DNA of 64,000 bases from Blepharisma japonicum. Taxonomy: Eukaryota > Ciliophora > Heterotrichea > Heterotrichida > Blepharismidae. Shown one piece after another: positions 39,901 through 50,576 of this stretch. Position 1 is the stretch's first letter; each line of letters begins with the position of its first letter. A model generated the notes under the pieces. It saw only the letters and a list, made by a program, of their open reading frames with translations. It had not been told where the DNA came from and did not search any database. A program made the position numbers and the translations under genes. Where the stretch lies: assembly GCA_949751835.1 (NCBI GenBank), contig CATKHK010000025.1, forward strand, positions 1 through 64,000. Direction: 5' to 3'.

Positions 39901-41124
39901 AATATTATTGAATCAATTAAAAAACAATCTACTCTTATAGGCATAAATAATTACTCATCCTCAGACAATGAGGATAAGCATATTGTGCATATTGATAATG
40001 CTAAGTTTAGAATTCAAGAAATCAAGAAAGAAAATATACTTGAAATCGAAAATTTGGAAACTAAGTATTGCTATATTTGCTCTCTTAATAATCCTTCCTA
40101 TGGCGAAGGAAAAGAAGTAATCTATGATTATGAAAGAATATCTGCAAACCTTGCTGCAGATCTTGAATGCAAAAAAAAATTGGATGCTTCTATGCTTCGT
40201 TATATTCAATACAAAAATGAAGTTTTAAGATCAGACATAATTGAAGAAATTGAAAAGAGAGTTATTCAAAATGCAAATTTGAATGAATATGATAAAAATA
40301 TAGTCAAAAAATATAAGATAGAAGTTGATAAAACTCAAGATGGTAATAAATCATCAAAATTATTGAAGGATTGCCTAAGAAACTTGATTGATCTTATGTG
40401 TATTTTGAGAAACACATCAAAATCGGAAGATTTATCAGCCTTAACGATAAAAGCTTATTGCTCTCGATTAAACTTAAAGAAATTTTATGAGTTCTTTAGA
40501 GATAAAGAAATTTCAGAAATTAAGTTGTCGGACATTGTAGAACTCCATCAAAAAATTGAGTCATATTACTTTCCTTGGTATGTTGAAAAATTCATGAAAT
40601 CTGAATATAAGCTTTGTTCTTCAAAATCGTCCACCATGGACGAAATCGATAGAAAGAAAGAAATCAAAGATAAAATATACTCTCTAATAGAAGATTGTGA
40701 TAATATAGGAAGGAGATTTCCTAGTTGCAAAGTATTAAAGACTTTTATAAAGAGATTTATAATGAGATGCTTACCAGAAGGCATAGATTCAGAACAATTT
40801 ATAAGCGATTATATCACTCGCTCTGATTTATGAAAATTAAAATGGAACAGAGATGAGTTTGAAGAGTCAAGTATTAGCTTCTCGGAAATAAATTATAAAA
40901 ATGAATTGATTAAAGGGCTGATGGAAATATTTCCTAAAGAAATACCAGCATCTTATTCCCTATTTTTTTATGAAACAGTTATGGAAAAATTAGATGGATG
41001 TGATTGCAAAAGTACAGATTCATATCAACAGTTAAATTCCTATGAATCGGAGGGAGAAGAGAATAATAGAAGTGAAGAAGATGAGGAATTAGATAGCGAT
41101 AATTCCATGGATGCCCGCTATTAA
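30973..41124 (+). CDS. RNF213: RNF213-like giant AAA / RZ-finger ubiquitin ligase, C-terminal part (ORF B, copy 2)
   Basis: About 3,380 codons open with TGA as Trp, collinear with 12480-22622. The same landmarks are kept: SGFGKTTAI (31677), GETGCGKT (32873), ILFDEF (33045), LGTCNP, GKPGSSKS (34132), VFDEIGLAD, GISNW with TGA for Trp, and the zinc-finger segment near 38717-38830 (CSNRC, NCPYC). Like copy 1 it lacks a RING and has no clear upstream ATG: the first in-frame ATG corresponds to 12630, while conserved sequence starts near 31009. It begins only about 25 bases after the LINE. No disruption is seen over 10 kb, so the LINE did not lead to decay of this part. Confidence 0.88.
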
Positions 41125-41304
41125 TTAATCGTTATTAAATATACTCTATTAAATAGACATGAAACATCTTAAAAATAATCTAAAAGTACTTCGGAGCACC
41201 AAAAATCGATGAGTCAACTTTATTAATCAATTAATCCATTTACCTAAAACAAAAATTTTTTGGTATATTAAAATTTAATTTTGAATACTTTACATTTAAT
41301 TAAA

Positions 41305-42247
41305 ATGCATAAAATTTACAATCCATGATCTATTATTAATGTTTGGGAAATACTGCAGGCAAAAGTCAGGGTCCATTTCAGCCATATTGATTAACTCAGA
41401 AGGTGATCCACACCAGTTAATTTCATTATTTAATAAAATTGAGAATGATGATGAATTATTTGAATTGATGAATAATGAATATATTATATTAGAAGAAGAA
41501 ATCGCAAAAAGGATAGATCTTGACACTATTTATGACTTTGATAATCTTTTAACAATCTTGCTCCATGCTGGATATTTAATAATAGCTAATGCTGATGAAG
41601 CAGTTTCTAATTCTTATTACTACATGATTCCAAATAAGGAAATTAAAAAAAGCTTTTAAAAGATCATTACTTCAATCTTGAATGAAGAAAAAAATGATGC
41701 GAAATAAAATTAATATCAATAGCAAACAAATTGAATTTATAAAATGTTTAGAAGATAGAAATTTCCTCCAAAGCCTCTTTCAAGCAAAAGTGTTTTATAA
41801 GATAAATGATTTTACAAATAAAACTGAGAAAGATTTAATTTTTTTAGTAGAGTCAATATTTAGAATAACTTTAGTTGAAATGAATCTCCCTATATATGAA
41901 ATGCATGCAAAAGAGGTTAATATGCACAGGAAAACAGTGGATCATATTTTTCTTCCAATTAAGGGTGAAAGCTCCACTGTAATAATCCATGAATATAAAA
42001 AATTAGACTCAGCAAACCTTCAACAAGCCTAAGAAAGAGCAGATGACGCGCCATGGCAAATTTATACCAAAAATAATAGAAATTGCTTTAAGCTATGCGA
42101 TGATGCATATTATAGGCATTTTAATAAAATTATTGTTAGAGGAATTGTGTTTTATAAATCCGATCTTGGAGATGTAAGGAATATTCTTACCAAGGAACAT
42201 AAAATAACAATTGATATTGCAAAATTAAAAATGAAATGCTTTATCAT
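41305..42247 (+). pseudogene. Decayed AAA-ATPase-like / PD-(D/E)XK (PDDEXK_9-type) gene, 3' part
   Basis: The sequence reads MHKIYNPWSIIN (Trp as TGA; the NPWS motif is typical of the AAA-ATPase_like family), then a helical block, LLTILLHAGYLIIA and YYMIPNKEI. These match the second half of that family. Next comes a nuclease-like domain with VDHIFLPI and VIIHEYKKLDSA, the D...ExK arrangement of PDDEXK_9, and then QIY and KIIVRGIVFY. The N-terminal P-loop domain is missing and the reading frame is broken a few times. Such genes are common in Bacteroidetes and patchy in eukaryotes, so acquisition by transfer is possible. It lies just outside the end of duplication unit 2. Confidence 0.7.
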
Positions 42248-42249
42248 AT

Positions 42250-43269
42250 ATGGATTCCAAAACTTGGAATAAGAGCACCTTGCTTATTTCTCAGCAGTGC
42301 TTAAATAGAGAAGATTTCAAACACAAAGCAACTCAAATTGAAAGAGAACTTGATGAAAAAAATATAAAGAGTCAATTTTTAAATTGCCAGGAATTAAAAT
42401 CAAAAAGATCTGATATCTTAAACCCGAAAACAGAGGAAGATCTAAAAAGGACTTGCTTTTTATATAAGGACCAGAATTATATTCACCAAGAGAATAATGA
42501 CTTTTACAATCAAATTCCATCTCTTTATCTTACTTGCTTACAAGGAAATGGAATGAATTTATTCACTTATAACATTGAGAACGAAACTGAAGAAGTAAAA
42601 TTACTAGAAACTCCACAAATTATGGATAACGCTTCATGCATTACTCAATTACCAAATGGTGATTTATTTTGTTTTGCTACTTCTTTATGGACTGGGCTCA
42701 CCTGGGTGATTAATAGTAGTTATAAAATCCGAGAGTTACCATCCATACCTCTTTGCTCTCTCTCATCAATTGCTTATTTCAACAGAAATGTCTATTGCTT
42801 TTGAGGATATACTAACGGTATTTTTGGCGCATCAGAGCGATTTAATTTAGATGAAAATAGATGAATTAAAATTTGTCCAATCAATACTAATGATATATTC
42901 TGTCATAGTGTAATATATAAAAGGAATATTTTGATTTCTGGATATTATAATGCAAATATTGTGCTATATTCAATTGATTTAGACTCTTTCTCGAATATTC
43001 TTTATAACTTTGGGTGACACAAAAGGAAAATAATGGTGAGTGCGGAAGAAAGATTGTATTTAATAGAATGTCTTAATGGGAAAATTTATGAAAGTGAAAT
43101 TAGTAATGAGTATTCTTGAAAATCAATCGGAAATTCAAAAATCGATATTATCCCTGCTCAAGTGTATTAAGCATATAATAAATGAGAAATATATATTGGG
43201 TGTTTATATCAGCCTAAGAATTATTACTTCAAGTTTGATTTGCATAAAAAATTAATGGTTAATCTCTAA
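42250..43269 (+). pseudogene. Kelch-family paralog, probably degenerating
   Basis: With TGA as Trp, the frame from the ATG at 42250 is open for 306 codons to TAA 43168. It has no B-box. Blades match the gene at 2379 (LLETPQIMDNASCITQLPNG, YCFWGYTNG, SERFNLDENRWIK, NILISGYYN, RLYLIECLNGKIYESEIS). The stop falls in the last blade; the rest of the family C-terminus (AYNKWEIYIG, YYFKFDLHKK) continues in frame up to 43269. It is either a slightly shortened working gene or one early in decay. Confidence 0.7.
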
Positions 43270-44568
43270 AATAGACTAGCTTTGCAATTAATAAGGATTA
43301 ATTTTTATAAGCTCTATCTATTATTACATTAATTAGATTTTTTCCCTCCATAATCGGCAATATAATAGTTTTGTTTATGTCAAATATACTGCTCATATAA
43401 TGGCTATACTTTTTTGCTACAAGTATAAACAATTGCAATAAGCATAATCACCAAAAAATAGTAATTCGCGAAAAGTGAAATCTATGTCATGATGCCATTA
43501 GATATCAAATTTGCTAATAGACAGGTATTTTAGATGAAATTGCTTTATGACAAAAAAAGCATTAAGAATTCCTAATTATTGAAAACTTATTTCTCTAATT
43601 ATAATTCGCTGTATATGAATTTATATATATAGAATTAAAGAATGACTTTATATGCTGGAGCAGCGGAATATAAAAAGGTTATTATTAAATAATTTTTTTA
43701 ATGCCAAATTACATATAAAACTTTAATATTATTCCTTAGATTAGATTTCGATGGATATTTAAAGTTCCACTTCACTGCCCGCTCCGTTTTGCAGTTGCAC
43801 ACTATAGGCTATCAGAGTGTTACCGTCTTGCGGCTTGGATTAAAACTCCAGGCTTCTCTGTAGAAGTAGTCTTAATCGTCCAAATTACATACTTAGTTCT
43901 CTAATCCAATCAGATCGCATCACTTTTTTTACGCCAACTCTGGAGTGTTCACAGAACAGACCTTTCTCACTAAGAGAACCATTTGATTAGAAGCACTCCC
44001 TTAATCATATCAGCCAGCTGTCTAATTAACCTCCTTCTTCCTTGTTTACTCATAAAAAAATCAAGAACTTTTGCTATCCGGGGCAAGTCACCAAAGTAGT
44101 AAATCGCCCTGCTCTGTAGCAGACTTCATCTGGGCCCTGTGCTGCTGGAGAGATGCCATTAACTGCCTTAAGTTTCAGGACTTGTGCCAGCAGAAAAGAG
44201 ACTTTGTCTCAGCTTTGATACTACTGAACATAGCTGGGCTATAAATGAATCAAAAAAGCATTCGCATTATTCATAAGGACACCATTCCTTAAAAGAAGGA
44301 TGTGCATCTACATCATTTTTAGTGTATAATATTATTTCCTAATTTCAAATGCAAAAGAAAATTTTAACCTATATCATTCTAAGGCTACATGAAAAGTTAC
44401 TTAGTATGCTAGTTAATGCTAATTTTTTTGGCCCTCAAACCATAGTTAAATTTTGTAACGATTATTTTGGGGTAATATTAGAAGGTTTCTGATGTTAATT
44501 AAAAACATATTTTTCTTCATAAAATTCACGTTTTAATCTCTCATTACCTACAGCTTAAATGAAAACTT
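43270..44568. other. Intergenic, with a GC-richer unassigned island at about 43770-44260
   Basis: The flanks are AT-rich and featureless. The central 490 bases are clearly richer in G and C than any other non-coding stretch here. On the minus strand one frame is open with TGA as Trp for about 60 codons (from SPAMFSSIKAETKS through MASLQQHRAQMK), without family resemblance. Several short complementary segments (for example ACACT...AGTGT near 43800-43820) could fold. It may be an old coding or transposon relic or an RNA gene; I cannot decide. Confidence 0.4.
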
Positions 44569-47541
44569 ATGAAAAGTAAGTTTTTTCTTAAATTATTTGC
44601 TTTTTCCATCGACATAATTGTTCACATTAATATTAATAAAACTATGCAAACTTTGAATGAAAGGCCCAATCCTTCTTCAGAAAGCAGAGCCCCAATGGTG
44701 CCGCAAGAAAATCCCAGAGAAAAAACTCTTACAAAAAGCTTAAACCCTAGCCAAGGCGATAATCCTCGAGAAAGCAAAAAAACGGGATTTAAACTTGACT
44801 ATGATCCATTTCAAAAAGCAGACTTAGAATTTGCTAAGAGACATCGAAATGCACGAAAAGTAAGGAAAATTGAAGAGGCAATGGACGATCCAAAATGTGA
44901 AAAATGTATGTGCTGCGGCTTACCTGTTGATGCTCAGCCGTTTTCACTTTGCTCTAGTCTCCATGAATTCAATGAATTAGGTCCTGGATTTCCGCTATTC
45001 TACTGAGTTATCAAGTATTCAGTACTTATGCTTATGTTTGGATTTTTTTTAGTTGGGATAGCTTGCCTCATAAGTAATGTTTATGCTGATAGTGGAGATC
45101 AATGGGGCAATAATAATGATAGTTGAGCAATAAAAGCATCAGCCGGAAATCAAGGTAGCAATAAAAGCATTATTCCCCGCTGACAATCAATTTTGCATAT
45201 CGTCTATATGATTGTGATTCTAATATCTTATTATTTCTTAAAGGCAGATTTGGCAAGAAGAGAGGAAGACATTGACATGTCCATAACTAGTCCTTCCGAT
45301 TACACAATTCTTGTAAGTGGCCTTGGAAAAGACTTCACAGAAGAAGAGTTAAAAATATTCATTGAAGAACATGGGAGAGATGATAACTTGTCAGCAAAAG
45401 TGATTAAAATAAATATTCCCTATGATATCACCCACTATATTGAGGCGACAAGAAAAGCAGAATACTACAAGCATGAACTATTTCACCTTGAACTTTACCA
45501 AAAAGAGCACCCTAACGAAGTCCCAACTATAAAAACTTGTGGGTGTTGCAAAAGAAAAATCGACACCGCAGAAAACTTAAAAAAGCAGCTAGACGCAGCT
45601 CAAGAAGAAATTGATAAATTTGATGAAGAATCAAAAGACTTAAAAAACAAGCTGCTTATTGGAAAAGCATTTGTGACATTTGAAAGCCAAATTGAGGCTA
45701 GACTAGTTGTAAAAAGATATGGAAAAAGCTTTGTTTCACAATTTTGGAGCCACTTGGTCGACAGTGCTTGTGGAGCTATTTGTAAAGAAAAATTCATGTT
45801 TAAGTTCAAAAACAGAAACATAACTGCTGAGATGGCTCCAGAGCCTTCTGATATAATTTGGCAAAATATGAGTTTTTCCTTTAAAAATAGGCTGAAAAAT
45901 ATTTTGGCTACTTATTTCATTACATTGCTAGCTTTGTGTGCCTCATTTGGGATGATTTATGGATGCACCATTTATCAGAGAAAAGTAAAAGATGATGCAA
46001 GTCATCAGGATTTATCAACTTCTGACGAATGAAAAATCAGATTAAATGCAATGTGGCCTGCAGTTGGGATAGTTTTTATCAATTTTATATTAGGAAGATG
46101 TGTCAGGTACTTTACATCATATGAAAAATACCATACTTTTACCAGCTACAATGCTTCAGTAGCTATTAAATTAACTATAGTGCAATTTCTGAATACTGCA
46201 ATAATTTCTCTTATTGCAAATTATGATTGGGAGAGCTACTGGTTCACGTCTGAAGGGTTAGCTGTAAATATTACTTACATTTTCTTCTCTAACTCCTTTA
46301 TTGGTCCACTAATCTATGTGTTTAGCCCTATGGTCTGTATCAAAGGAATTAAACGAAGTTTAGCTAAAAGAGACAAAATGCTAACCCAAGGAGAAGCAAA
46401 CACTATATTTGACCCTCCACAAGTGGATATGGCTCAAAGGCACGCTAATATCATGAAAACTATACTCCTCACGTTTTGTTATGTCACTATAATCCCAGAA
46501 GCTTTTCTTATCTCCTCTGCTGGAATTGTTTTTGAATACTGGGTAAATAAATATATGTTGATCACTCGCCATTGTAGACCTATTAGACTATCAGGACATC
46601 TTACCATGCTGATGGTAAAATTCATTCCATGGGCTGTGCTTGTCTACTCTATTTTGCATTATTCGTATATGAGATTGCTAAGCCCAGATGACGCAGAGCC
46701 TGCTTTTATTTGGATGCTGATTGTTATTGGCATTATGTTTATTCTTCCTTTGGATTTAATTATATCTCGATTTAATAGAGAAGACCTTAAGAAATTTGAA
46801 CAAATACATACAGATAAATATGAGGACGCTGCTATTGAATTTGTAGATGATTATGATAGGAATAATCCAGTAACTCAAGTCCAAGGCTGGAAGTATATTT
46901 TAGAATTAATGGAAAAGAAAGGCCTAATTGAAGGGGATAATGCAAACTATCTAAAAAAGCAATTGGCTCCGTCAGAGTACTTTTTGCCGGGGCTAAAAAA
47001 TGTATTGAATAATATAAATACAGACCAAACTGTTGAACAGATACCTCAGCAACCACAAGCAGATGTAAATCTTTTGAATTTTAATTTCATGAATTCTGCG
47101 AAATATAAGAAATTTGCTGTGGGTCTTAGTGAGATTAAAAGTGCAGTCGCAAAACATCAGAAGCCTAAAAAGATTTATCAGTCTTATGCTTATTCAGTAC
47201 CATATCAACATCATTATCCTCCTAGCACTAATTTAGTATATCCTCTTCTGCCAAATACTTATAATCAGCAAATATCTGATAATTATCAGCCACAAAATGT
47301 TCAGTATCAACAATCTCAGCCATATCAAATTTCACCTGTAATTTCCCAAGGTATTCAATATCAGCAGCCTCCTCCTCCAGTATATGAAAATCAATATTAT
47401 GCACAGCCCATTCAATATCAGCCGAATTATGCTCAGCCGCAATATTATAACCAAAATATGAATCCATCATATTATCCTCAACCTTATTCGCAATTTTCAA
47501 ACCCATATGCACCTTTTTCAGGTAACCAATATTATCAATAA
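44569..47541 (+). CDS. OSCA/TMEM63 (CSC1-like) mechanosensitive channel-type membrane protein
   Basis: 990 aa with TGA as Trp. A second possible start is the ATG at 44644 (MQTLNERP). The N-terminal cytosolic part ends in a conserved CCGLPV and LGPGFPLFYWVIKY run into the first membrane segments. A cytosolic RRM-like domain follows (SPSDYTILVSGLGKDF, then AFVTFESQIEARLVVKRYG), and APEPSDIIWQNMSF is the signature that links this loop to the pore in OSCA/TMEM63/RSN1 proteins. About seven more hydrophobic segments run from 45895 to 46780. The C-terminal tail is Tyr/Gln/Pro-rich and probably disordered (47200-47530). Family members are stretch- or osmo-gated cation channels of the plasma membrane. 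Confidence 0.75.
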
Positions 47542-47717
47542 TTCAAGTTATTATTTTAAAATAACTTCTAATACTAAATTTATAAAATCTGTTGATAAGA
47601 TACTGTTATTTTTGTTAGGCTTAGAATACTCGCTCCTTCTCTCCAATGATGCTGGAGAGCCAAAAACTTGTTCGCTAAGCAAAATCATAGAGCATTCTTA
47701 TAAATCTGATTCTAAAA

Positions 47718-48206
47718 ATGTCAAAATTTTCTTTTCGCAAGCTTTTCGCTTATGGCAGCTCACTTCTATTCGGATATTTTGTGATCAAATATGCATTCCA
47801 TCTCATAAAGACTGAAAAAGTAGTCTCAATTTTTGATACTGTTCCATTTATTCAATTTCCTATTTACTTAAAAATAGCTCCAAAATCATTACATTTTACG
47901 TTTAAAATTAAAACAAGCGATCTTAATTCAGCTACTATAAAGCAAAGAATAATATATAGACCAAATGCAAATGACTTGCCAAAAATTTATTTAAATTTTG
48001 GACTGGATTATGGGTCTGACTATGGCAAAATAATTCTATCAACATTATGTGAAGAAGTTTCGAAATCATTGATAGAGCAAAACTCAACTCAAGAAATTTC
48101 TATTAAGAAAGAAGAAATTTCACAGCAAATTAAGGGTAAAATTACAATCGAAGCTCAAAAATATTTTCTTATTATTGATGACGTGATTACTCAAATCGAT
48201 ATTTAA
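47718..48206 (+). CDS. Short prohibitin-like protein
   Basis: 162 aa. An N-terminal hydrophobic segment (LLFGYFVIKYAFHLI) is followed by a PHB/SPFH domain: VVSIFDTVPFIQFP, IIYRPNANDLPKIY, ILSTLCEEVSKSLIEQ and FLIIDDVITQIDI align with the prohibitin run RVLFRP, LPRI, ILKSVVA and LILDDVSLTHL. Prohibitins form ring scaffolds in the mitochondrial inner membrane. This protein stops right after the SPFH core and lacks the long C-terminal coiled coil that prohibitins use to assemble, and it is poorly conserved. It is probably a divergent paralog. The stop is TAA. Confidence 0.65.
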   Translation: MSKFSFRKLFAYGSSLLFGYFVIKYAFHLIKTEKVVSIFDTVPFIQFPIYLKIAPKSLHFTFKIKTSDLNSATIKQRIIYRPNANDLPKIYLNFGLDYGSDYGKIILSTLCEEVSKSLIEQNSTQEISIKKEEISQQIKGKITIEAQKYFLIIDDVITQIDI

Positions 48207-48637
48207 CTTCATTTTTAATCTTTAGTTAATAATAATAACATAATTTATATATATTACTTCTCGGCTACAAGCCTGGTGAATTTAAATAACTAATTAGAAA
48301 ATATATTAATTGCAAAAAAGTTTATTCACATTTTTACACTATTTATTACACTTAAATTTGACAGATAAGAAGGAAGAAATATTTTTAAAATGAATTCAGT
48401 TGAATTTATGAGATGTTTCTACATCCGTTTAGCCATCTTTGTTGAAAGTATAACGATTGTAAATTTAATCAGTATTCTCAAGTTTGCATAGAGGAGGCAT
48501 TTTGATTGAAAATATAAATGATTTTGTTGAAATAAATATGCTTAATGCAATATTCTTTTTAGAAATTAATTCATGCAAATTATTGAGAGAATATTAATTG
48601 ATTTGAAATTAGATAGAATTGATATTGTTTATTTGTG
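48207..48637. other. AT-rich intergenic stretch
   Basis: About 430 bases with no open frame or RNA gene that I can support. It probably holds the end of the upstream transcript and the promoter of the FYVE-like gene. Confidence 0.5.
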
Positions 48638-49486
48638 ATGTCCGAGGATAATGGATTTGCAGTGACATTTCTTTCTCCATCTGATTCTCTAGAATCCCAA
48701 AAGCTGCCAGACGAAGATTTACCGTTAAATAATACACTCTACCTGCAAGACAAAAATTGCATCATTTGTGCAGCCAAATTCAAGAAATTCAAAACTCGAA
48801 GATACTGCTGCTTTTACTGCTACAGAGGAGTCTGCAACAACTGCTCTTTGCAGAAAACTTTCAATAAAGAACTAAGCCGCTCAGTGAGAACTTGTGATAA
48901 GTGCATCAAAGAGGTTCTTTGCCAAGGAAATACACTGGAAATTGAAAAAGTGAATGCTCTAAAAAATAAAATTTTTGAACGAATAAAAGAAGAGCAGAGC
49001 GAAATCAGCAGAAATAGAGGTGATTCGACCTATCTTAAGGAAAATCACACCTATATTGAGGCTGAAATCCTAGCTAGGACCAGCTCAATTGCTGAAACCA
49101 AGCTAAAAATTGAGGCAAAGCGAAATGAAAATAAAAACTTGATGGAAAAATTAAAAATGCTTGAAGACGAGTGCATTGCTGGGGCACCAATTAAAAGCTA
49201 CGCGAGATCTCAAAGTGAATTAAATAAAGGAGACTCAGAAAAATATAACTATTTGAAGAAAAAACTTGAGAATTTAAAATTCGAAAATAAAAGCTTGTCT
49301 TTAGTTCTTAAAAAAACAATTGAGAGCTATAATGCTTGTCTGGCGAAAAGAAATGAAATTGCAGAAAGAGACCGCATATTAGCACAGATGATTTCTACCA
49401 AAGAGTCACTGCTTATGCACCTTAAGACTCCTTCCCATGTTCCAAATCCAAAGTCTAATTGTTGTGAAAGTTGCATTATAATTTAA
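48638..49486 (+). CDS. FYVE-like zinc finger / coiled-coil protein with CAAX-type C-terminus
   Basis: 282 aa from the ATG at 48638. Residues 40-95 carry eight spaced cysteines (CIIC, CCFYC, CNNC, CDKC) in the FYVE/FYVE-related pattern, though the basic R(R/K)HHCR motif that binds PI3P is changed to TRRYCC. A coiled coil of about 170 residues follows. The protein ends CCESCIII: the last four residues fit a CAAX prenylation box, with a nearby Cys pair that could be palmitoylated. A peripheral protein of endosomal or other internal membranes is the likely reading; cargo and partners are unknown. Confidence 0.65.
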   Translation: MSEDNGFAVTFLSPSDSLESQKLPDEDLPLNNTLYLQDKNCIICAAKFKKFKTRRYCCFYCYRGVCNNCSLQKTFNKELSRSVRTCDKCIKEVLCQGNTLEIEKVNALKNKIFERIKEEQSEISRNRGDSTYLKENHTYIEAEILARTSSIAETKLKIEAKRNENKNLMEKLKMLEDECIAGAPIKSYARSQSELNKGDSEKYNYLKKKLENLKFENKSLSLVLKKTIESYNACLAKRNEIAERDRILAQMISTKESLLMHLKTPSHVPNPKSNCCESCIII

Positions 49487-49550
49487 TCTAAATTTCACTT
49501 AAAATATTAACTTGTTTAAATGAGTTCAAGCGAATACAAAATAATTTACA

Positions 49551-50564
49551 ATGGTATATGGACTTCACATAAGAGGACTACACATCCGTAACAGGAAAGA
49601 TTCGTGGAGGTACTGGAGGATAAGCAAACTAATATGAATGAAATCCTACTGGGGAATGGTAACAATATCCCTCCTTTTCACTTGGGTATGGGGAACGACA
49701 GGCTTTTTTAAATTCAATTTCCGAATGTTTGTGAATGAGAAACTTTATAAGTACTTCCCAATGGACAATGGTGGTAATGTGTTGTTTCCTTTTAGCTATA
49801 TATTTACTCTTTGCCAAAAGAACTATTTGCATACATGCTGAACAAGTTTTGACCAAAGGTCCTTTTTCCCTCATTCAGAAGGGTATAAGATGAAGGTTGC
49901 TATTTGTCATAGTGATTTCCAGCTGGCCGCATCACTATTGAATAGAGGTTTTGATGTAAACATGCAGATTGACAAAAGGAGAAAATACACTCCGCTGATT
50001 TTAGCTTCCCAGTTAGGTAAACTTGAGATGGTTGAGTATTTGATTTCTAGGGGTGCTGAATTAAATGCAAGGGACTATGAAGGAAACACCCCTCTAATGA
50101 TAGCAGTTATTCATGAGCAAACTGATGTAATCAAAGCTTTGGTCTCCTTTGGGGCAAAACTTGACTTAAAAGACAACTATGGCTACACAGCTGTGGACAA
50201 AGCAGAAACAAGAGGATACCAAAATATCGTCAACTTTTTAAGCAACAAAGTTCCTGAAGCAGAAAAAACCTATGTGAACCCAATCACATACCTTCTCGAA
50301 AGCTATGCAATTTTTTCAAATCAAAGCAATTTGGAGCTAGCCAAAAGATACCAAGTTATGCCATATTACAATGGAGAAGTGTACCCATACTTTAAAAACA
50401 CCCAAGGGATGCTTCTGCACTTATTTGGGAATTTCGAAGATAAAGACATAGAAAAGCAGTGCGTTAATTTCTTCTATCTAAATATTCTAGATGACAAGGG
50501 TTCAAGCGATCAAAACTTATTCAGCTTAGGAGAGGTTTTCGCTGAAAATATGATGAGTAAGTAA
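49551..50564 (+). CDS. Ankyrin-repeat protein with an N-terminal hydrophobic segment
   Basis: 337 aa with TGA as Trp, from the ATG at 49551. A later in-frame ATG at 49638 or 49890 is possible. Near residue 30-50 is a hydrophobic run (MVTISLLFTWVWG). Three to four ankyrin repeats lie at about 49900-50240 (YTPLILASQLGKLEMVEYLI, NTPLMIAVIHEQTDVIKALV, YTAVDKAETRGYQNIVNFL). The C-terminal 110 residues are unassigned. Ankyrin repeats bind other proteins and no enzymatic domain is seen. The next gene starts 12 bases after the stop. Confidence 0.7.
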
Positions 50565-50576
50565 TAAAATATTAAA

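Larger units (their letters stand above)
23146..41251 (+). repeat. Tandem duplication, unit 2 (~16.5 kb plus a ~1.6-kb insertion)
   Basis: Second copy of 6278-22747 with the same order: leader with kelch relic, ORF A, ORF B, short 3' flank. Its length without the LINE insertion (29341-30949) is within a few bases of unit 1. In a 196-residue block of ORF B (19584 against 38086) I count 13 amino-acid differences. Both copies keep very long open frames, so both were under selection after duplication. Confidence 0.9.

Noticed and set aside
43780-44080. SRP RNA on the minus strand
   Set aside because: Only a short GGAGC-like motif matches; the tetraloop, the Alu-domain ends and the long helix 5 could not be drawn.
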